A stretch of DNA of 48,127 bases, from positions 1 to 48,127 of the forward strand of contig JAEDGN010000012.1 of NCBI GenBank assembly GCA_016297495.1. Direction: 5' to 3'. The notes under the pieces were generated by a model. It did no database searches and had not been told where the DNA came from. It saw only the letters and a list, made by a program, of their open reading frames with translations. Within the stretch, counting starts at the first letter, position 1. The number at the start of each line of letters is the position of its first letter. The translations under genes were made by a program, and so were the position numbers. The DNA is from Coprococcus sp. Its GTDB lineage: Bacteria > Bacillota > Clostridia > Lachnospirales > Lachnospiraceae. Positions 43,515 through 48,127 of this stretch are shown here, piece by piece.

Positions 43515-43597
43515 AAAATGGGCTTGCATACATGCAGGTTTTATTTTCGTTACCTACTATATTATACATAAGATTTTTACAACATAAGGAGGGTAGC

Positions 43598-43618
43598 GAT
43601 TCCCCATGAGGGGGAATC
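43598..43618 (+). promoter_or_regulatory. Hairpin between ribosome binding site and start of the activase gene
   Basis: GATTCCCC (43598-43605) and GGGGAATC (43611-43618) form a perfect 8-bp stem with the loop ATGAG. The strong AAGGAGGG site ends at 43593 and the likely start is ATG 43627, with another in-frame ATG in the loop at 43606. Folding would shorten or block the spacing to the start. Confidence 0.65.
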
Positions 43619-43626
43619 GGCTGTAT

Positions 43627-46600
43627 ATGAATTCAACTTTATTACTGGGTATTGATGTCGGATCGACAACCGTCAAAATCGCAATCCTCGATGCCGACAA
43701 GCATGTACTCTTTTCCGATTATGAGAGGCATTTTGCCAATATCAGGGAGACGTTGCTCGACCTGATGACAAAAGCCCGCGCCAAACTGGGCAATCAGGAT
43801 CTCCATCCGATGATCACCGGTTCCGGCGGTATGTCCATCTCCAAATATATCAATGTACCATTTGTTCAGGAAGTTATTTCCGTTTCAAGCGCTCTTGGGT
43901 ATTTTGCGCCGCAGACGGATGTTGCCATCGAACTGGGCGGTGAGGATGCCAAGATCATTTATTTTGAAAACGGCAATGTTGAACAGCGTATGAACGGCAT
44001 CTGTGCCGGCGGTACAGGTTCTTTCATTGACCAGATGGCCAGTCTTCTTGAAACAGATGCTCCCGGTCTGAACGAATATGCTAAAAATTACAAGGCGATC
44101 TATCAGATTGCGGCCCGCTGCGGTGTTTTTGCCAAGTCTGATATTCAGCCTCTGATCAATGACGGCGCATCCAAGGAAGATCTTTCTGCTTCCATTTTCC
44201 AGGCGGTTGTCAACCAGACCATCAGCGGACTGGCATGCGGCAAGCCGATTCGCGGCCATGTGGCCTTCCTCGGCGGCCCGCTCCATTTCCTGTCGGAACT
44301 GAAAGAATCCTTTATCCGCACTCTGCACCTGACTGATGAAGAGGTAATTGCACCGGAGAATTCCCATTTATTTGCAGCCATGGGTGCAGCCATGAATTAC
44401 AAGGAAGATGTGACTGTTTCCATTGACAGCCTTATCGAACTTTTGTCATCGGATATCAAGATTCAGGCCGAGACAGCCCGTATGGAACCCCTGTTTAAAA
44501 GCCAGGAGGAATATGACGCGTTCAGAAAATGGCATTCCGTACATACAGTCACAGAGGGCAGTCTGGCTGATTACGAAGGAGATTGTTTCCTTGGTATTGA
44601 TGCCGGTTCCACAACCACCAAGGTTGCTGTTGTCGGTCAGGACGGTACACTGCTCTACTCATTCTACAGCAATAATAATGGCAGTCCGCTGAAAACAGCG
44701 ATTCGCGCCATTAAAGAGATTAAAGATATTCTGCCTGCAAATGCCCGTATTGTCCGTTCCTGCTCCACAGGATATGGCGAAGCATTGATGAAATCAGCCT
44801 TAATGCTGGATGATGGTGAGGTTGAGACTGTGGCCCACTATTATGCAGCTGCCTTTTTTGAACCGGATGTTGACTGCATCCTCGACATCGGCGGTCAGGA
44901 TATGAAATGTATCAAGATCCGCAACCAGACAGTTGATAATGTTCTGCTGAACGAGGCTTGTTCCTCAGGCTGCGGCTCCTTTATTGAGACATTTGCCCAC
45001 TCACTGAATTATTCTGTTGAAGATTTCGCAAAGATTGCCATCTTCGCCAAACACCCGATCGATCTTGGTTCCAGATGTACAGTTTTCATGAATTCCAATG
45101 TCAAGCAGGCACAGAAGGAAGGCGCCGAAGTCGGCGATATTTCAGCCGGTCTTGCCTATTCCGTCATCAAGAATGCTCTGCTGAAGGTTATCAAACTGAC
45201 CGATCCGAAGGATCTTGGTCATAAAGTTGTTGTTCAGGGCGGTACATTCTATAATGATGCGGTTCTTCGAAGCTTTGAACTGATCTCCGGATGTAAGGCA
45301 GTTCGTCCGAATATCGCCGGTATCATGGGCGCTTTCGGTGCCGCACTGATTGCCCGCGACCGGTATGAAGGCCAGGCAACCACCATGCTTTCCCTGGATG
45401 AAATCATCAACCTGAAATATACCACCAGTATGACACGCTGCGGCGGCTGTACCAACCACTGTCGTCTGACCGTGAACAAATTTACCGGCAACCGCCGTTA
45501 TATCTCCGGCAACAGATGTGAAGTCGGACTTGGACGTTCCAAGAGTGACAGCAGTGTACCAAATCTTTTCCAGTATAAATATGACAGAATTTTCTCTTAC
45601 CGGCCATTGTCTGAGGAAGCCGCCACAAGAGGTGTGGTCGGCATTCCGCGTGTGCTGAATATGTATGAAAATTATCCATTCTGGCATACATTTTTCACGG
45701 AGCTTGGCTTCAGAGTCGTCTTATCTCCTGAATCCACCCATGAAATCTACAATCTCGGTATCGAATCCATTCCGAGTGAGTCCGTATGCTATCCGGCCAA
45801 GCTGGTACATGGCCATATCATGTGGCTGATCCAGCAGGGCGTGAACTTCATCTTCTATCCATGCATTCCTTATGAACGCAAAGAAACAGAAGGTGCAACC
45901 AACAACTACAACTGCCCGATTGTTACTTCCTACGCGGAGAACATTAAAAACAATGTTGAAGAGCTTGCAGATTCTTCCCTGCTCTTTATGAATCCTTTCC
46001 TGACTCTGGAAAGCGAACGTCATCTGGAGGAACGTCTTGTGGAAGAATTCCAGGATCGCTTTACCATCGATCCCCGTGAGATCAAGACAGCCGTCCAGAA
46101 AGCCTGGAAAGAGCTCGAACTGGTACATACAGCCATCCAGCGCAAGGGCGAGATGACCCTGGCCTATATGAAGGAACACAATATGAAAGGTATCGTTCTC
46201 GCAGGCCGTCCTTATCATATTGATAAAGAAATCAACCACGGTATTCCTGAGCTGATCACCTCCTACGGCTTTGCCGTACTGACCGAGGACTCCGTATCCC
46301 ACCTGGCTCAGCCGGACCGTCCGCTCATCGTCTCCGACCAGTGGATGTATCATTCAAGACTGTACTGTGCGGCGGAATTTGTCAAGACAAGGGATGATCT
46401 TGAACTGATACAGCTGAATTCCTTCGGCTGCGGTCTTGACGCCGTTACCACCGATCAGGTCAAGGATATCCTCAATGGCTCCGGCCGCCTGTATACCTGC
46501 CTGAAGATTGATGAGGTCAGCAACCTCGGTGCGGCCCGTATTCGTATCCGTTCACTGATCGCCGCCATCCGTCTCCGTGACCAGCACGGCATCCACGGTC

Positions 46601-47871
46601 ATATTGAGACCAGCGCCCACAACCGTCAGCTCTTTACAAAAGAGATGCGAAAAGATAATTATACGATCCTTGTACCAAATATGTCACCAATCCATTTTGA
46701 TCTTTTGATACCTGCTTTGAGGCATGAGGGTCTGAACTGTGAACTGCTGCCGGACTGCGATAAGGAAGCCATCAATGTGGGCCTGAAATATGTCAATAAT
46801 GACGCCTGCTACCCATCCATCTGTGTTGTCGGCCAGATTATGAAAGCCCTTTTATCCGGCAAGTATGATCTGAACCATGTGGCCATTGCCATGACTCAGA
46901 CAGGCGGCGGCTGCCGTGCAACCAACTATGTGGGATTTATCCGGAGAGCTCTTGGCAACGCAGGAATGCCGCAGATTCCTGTCGTATCCATCAGCGCCCA
47001 GGGTATTGAGAAAAATCCTGGATTCTCCTATACACTCCCTATGCTGAAAAACGCATTGCAGGCCGTGGTCTATGGTGATATCTTCATGCGGGTACTCTAT
47101 GCCACAAGACCATATGAGAAAGTACCAGGTTCCGCCAATGCCCTTCATGAGAAATGGAAAAATATCTGTATTGATTCCATGATCGGCAAGAATAAGAACA
47201 GCTTTAAGTCCAATGTTCAGGGCATTATTCGTGATTTCGATACATTGCCGCTGAATGAGACCATCAAAAAGCCAAGAGTCGGTATTGTCGGTGAGATTCT
47301 GGTTAAGTTCTCACCTTCAGCCAACAATTATCTTGTAGACCTGCTGGAAGCCGAAGGTGCTGAGGCTGTGATGCCGGATCTGCTTGACTTCCTGCTGTAC
47401 AGTTTCTACAACTCGAACTTCAAGCATGAGAAGCTCGGCAAATCAAAGAAGGGACAGATACTCAGCAATCTCGGTATCTCCTTCCTCGAAATGATCCGCA
47501 AGACGGCCCGTCAGGAGCTGGAAGCCAGCAAACGATTCAATCCGCCTGCTGACATCCGGGATCTGGCAAAGTACGCTGAACCGATCGTTTCCCTGGGTAA
47601 CCAGACCGGTGAAGGGTGGTTTTTGACCGGTGAGATGATGGAGCTGATCCACAGCGGTGCACCGAACATCGTATGTACTCAGCCATTCGGCTGCCTGCCG
47701 AACCACATCGTCGGCAAGGGCGTTATCAAGGAGCTGCGCCATCAGCATCCTGAAGCCAATATCGTGGCCATCGACTATGACCCGGGTGCCAGCGAAGTCA
47801 ACCAGGTCAACCGAATCAAACTCATGCTGGCCACAGCCAATAAGAATTTACAGAAAAAGCTTGATGCATAA
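43627..47871 (+). CDS. Giant 2-hydroxyacyl-CoA dehydratase activase-like protein (two ASKHA domains plus DUF2229 and HgdB-like regions)
   Basis: A 1414-residue protein of the BadF/BcrA/HgdC activase family. Residues 1-270 form a first actin-like ATPase domain (LLGIDVGSTTVKIAI) and residues 310-585 a second (FLGIDAGSTTTKVAV). Each keeps the two cysteines that bind the [4Fe-4S] cluster: NGICAGGTGS with AARCGVF, and SSGCGSF with GSRCTVF. A CxxCxxxC cluster (CGGCTNHC) follows near residue 605, then a DUF2229 region and a C-terminal part resembling the dehydratase subunit (TQPFGCLPNHIVGKG). Such proteins are frequent in anaerobic Clostridia; the substrate is unknown. The start at 43627 is preferred to 43606 because LLGIDVG lies close to the start in relatives. 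It is a single-gene unit. Confidence 0.92.
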   Translation: MNSTLLLGIDVGSTTVKIAILDADKHVLFSDYERHFANIRETLLDLMTKARAKLGNQDLHPMITGSGGMSISKYINVPFVQEVISVSSALGYFAPQTDVAIELGGEDAKIIYFENGNVEQRMNGICAGGTGSFIDQMASLLETDAPGLNEYAKNYKAIYQIAARCGVFAKSDIQPLINDGASKEDLSASIFQAVVNQTISGLACGKPIRGHVAFLGGPLHFLSELKESFIRTLHLTDEEVIAPENSHLFAAMGAAMNYKEDVTVSIDSLIELLSSDIKIQAETARMEPLFKSQEEYDAFRKWHSVHTVTEGSLADYEGDCFLGIDAGSTTTKVAVVGQDGTLLYSFYSNNNGSPLKTAIRAIKEIKDILPANARIVRSCSTGYGEALMKSALMLDDGEVETVAHYYAAAFFEPDVDCILDIGGQDMKCIKIRNQTVDNVLLNEACSSGCGSFIETFAHSLNYSVEDFAKIAIFAKHPIDLGSRCTVFMNSNVKQAQKEGAEVGDISAGLAYSVIKNALLKVIKLTDPKDLGHKVVVQGGTFYNDAVLRSFELISGCKAVRPNIAGIMGAFGAALIARDRYEGQATTMLSLDEIINLKYTTSMTRCGGCTNHCRLTVNKFTGNRRYISGNRCEVGLGRSKSDSSVPNLFQYKYDRIFSYRPLSEEAATRGVVGIPRVLNMYENYPFWHTFFTELGFRVVLSPESTHEIYNLGIESIPSESVCYPAKLVHGHIMWLIQQGVNFIFYPCIPYERKETEGATNNYNCPIVTSYAENIKNNVEELADSSLLFMNPFLTLESERHLEERLVEEFQDRFTIDPREIKTAVQKAWKELELVHTAIQRKGEMTLAYMKEHNMKGIVLAGRPYHIDKEINHGIPELITSYGFAVLTEDSVSHLAQPDRPLIVSDQWMYHSRLYCAAEFVKTRDDLELIQLNSFGCGLDAVTTDQVKDILNGSGRLYTCLKIDEVSNLGAARIRIRSLIAAIRLRDQHGIHGHIETSAHNRQLFTKEMRKDNYTILVPNMSPIHFDLLIPALRHEGLNCELLPDCDKEAINVGLKYVNNDACYPSICVVGQIMKALLSGKYDLNHVAIAMTQTGGGCRATNYVGFIRRALGNAGMPQIPVVSISAQGIEKNPGFSYTLPMLKNALQAVVYGDIFMRVLYATRPYEKVPGSANALHEKWKNICIDSMIGKNKNSFKSNVQGIIRDFDTLPLNETIKKPRVGIVGEILVKFSPSANNYLVDLLEAEGAEAVMPDLLDFLLYSFYNSNFKHEKLGKSKKGQILSNLGISFLEMIRKTARQELEASKRFNPPADIRDLAKYAEPIVSLGNQTGEGWFLTGEMMELIHSGAPNIVCTQPFGCLPNHIVGKGVIKELRHQHPEANIVAIDYDPGASEVNQVNRIKLMLATANKNLQKKLDA

Positions 47872-47930
47872 AATTCCAAAAAAGAGGGCCCTTAAATAAT
47901 CAATGTCATTTAGATAAGATGACAATCCAA

Positions 47931-47968
47931 GATCTCAGTGTTAGAAATAGCACTGGGGTCTTTTTTTT
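47931..47968 (+). terminator. Terminator after the activase gene
   Basis: GATCTCAGTG (47931-47940) pairs with CACTGGGGTC (47951-47960) over 10 bp with two G.U pairs and a 10-base loop, followed by eight T. A strong intrinsic terminator. Confidence 0.88.
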
Positions 47969-48002
47969 GTAATAAATGCTTGACATACAAGCCAAAATGT
48001 GC

Positions 48003-48046
48003 GGCCGCTTTCGCTGCTAAATATAGAATGGGCAGCGAAAGCGGCC
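48003..48046 (+). promoter_or_regulatory. Perfect 15-bp hairpin in the leader of the last gene
   Basis: GGCCGCTTTCGCTGC (48003-48017) and GCAGCGAAAGCGGCC (48032-48046) pair exactly, with a 14-base loop. It follows a lone TTGACA (47980-47985) for which no -10 box is found. No U tract follows. It may be a regulatory RNA structure or part of a dispersed repeat. Confidence 0.7.
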
Positions 48047-48077
48047 CTTGAAATTAGAGTTGATATTTAATTTCAAG
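48047..48077 (+). promoter_or_regulatory. Hairpin overlapping the ribosome binding site of the last gene
   Basis: CTTGAAATTA (48047-48056) and TAATTTCAAG (48068-48077) form a perfect 10-bp stem with an 11-base loop. Its 3' strand includes the first bases of AAGGAGG (48075-48081), so folding would partly hide the ribosome binding site. Confidence 0.65.
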
Positions 48078-48089
48078 GAGGTCGCATAC

Positions 48090-48127
48090 ATGAACAATTC
48101 CACTTTGATCAAGGATAAGCTTCTCTC
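48090..48127 (+). CDS. Start of an unidentified gene, cut by window edge
   Basis: An ATG at 48090, 8 bases after a strong AAGGAGG, opens a frame reading MNNSTLIKDKLL to the window end. Only 12 residues are visible and no family can be named. The long structured leader upstream suggests regulated translation. Confidence 0.55.
   Translation, partial: MNNSTLIKDKLL

Overview
The window is chromosomal DNA from an anaerobic, spore-forming Firmicute. It most resembles a Clostridia member of the Lachnospiraceae type; this is inferred from gene order and protein style, not from a database search. The evidence is the classical Gram-positive order plsX-rnc-smc-ftsY-ylxM-ffh-rpsP-khpA-rimM-trmD, a separate ylbJ/coaD/rsmD/recG/fakA/asp23/rpmB block, sporulation-linked genes (ylbJ, ytfJ/gerW) and a giant 2-hydroxyacyl-CoA dehydratase activase. 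No rRNA, tRNA, CRISPR array, transposase or phage gene was seen.

Region 1 (1-19.6 kb, all minus strand) is the translation/secretion/chromosome-segregation operon. It is interrupted between ftsY and ylxM by about 9.8 kb holding a complete four-gene Wadjet-type plasmid-defence system: jetA (DUF2397-like), jetB (DUF2398-like), jetC (SMC-like ATPase) and jetD (DUF2399-like Toprim nuclease). A fifth, AT-richer gene follows jetD closely and encodes an AAA ATPase joined to a PD-(D/E)XK nuclease. The defence genes lie directly downstream of the housekeeping smc and ftsY with no obvious promoter or terminator between, so they may be read from the housekeeping transcript. Transcription restarts at ylxM from its own promoter, which carries a perfect 15-bp palindrome.

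Region 2 (19.6-26.5 kb) has a lone Rpn-family nuclease/transposase-like gene, a secreted DUF1002 protein, yceD-rpmF, and a heterodimeric multidrug ABC exporter. The exporter is preceded by a promoter, a 39-codon leader ORF and an intrinsic terminator, an arrangement typical of ribosome-mediated attenuation. Region 3 (26.5-35.4 kb) holds tmcAL and ylbJ (plus), then rsmD-coaD-coiled-coil protein and asp23-fakA-recG (minus), then rpmB (plus).

Region 4 (35.4-43.5 kb, minus) has an FHA protein with 36-bp tandem repeats, a tiny membrane ORF, a ytfJ-DUF2953-unknown-unknown cluster, an NhaC-type transporter under a recognisable lysine riboswitch (so probably a lysine carrier), a catalytically dead-looking rhomboid-like protein with a zinc ribbon, and a LysM protein. 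Region 5 (43.5-48.1 kb, plus) holds the 1414-residue activase/dehydratase-like protein. It ends in a terminator and a hairpin-rich leader for a gene that runs off the window.
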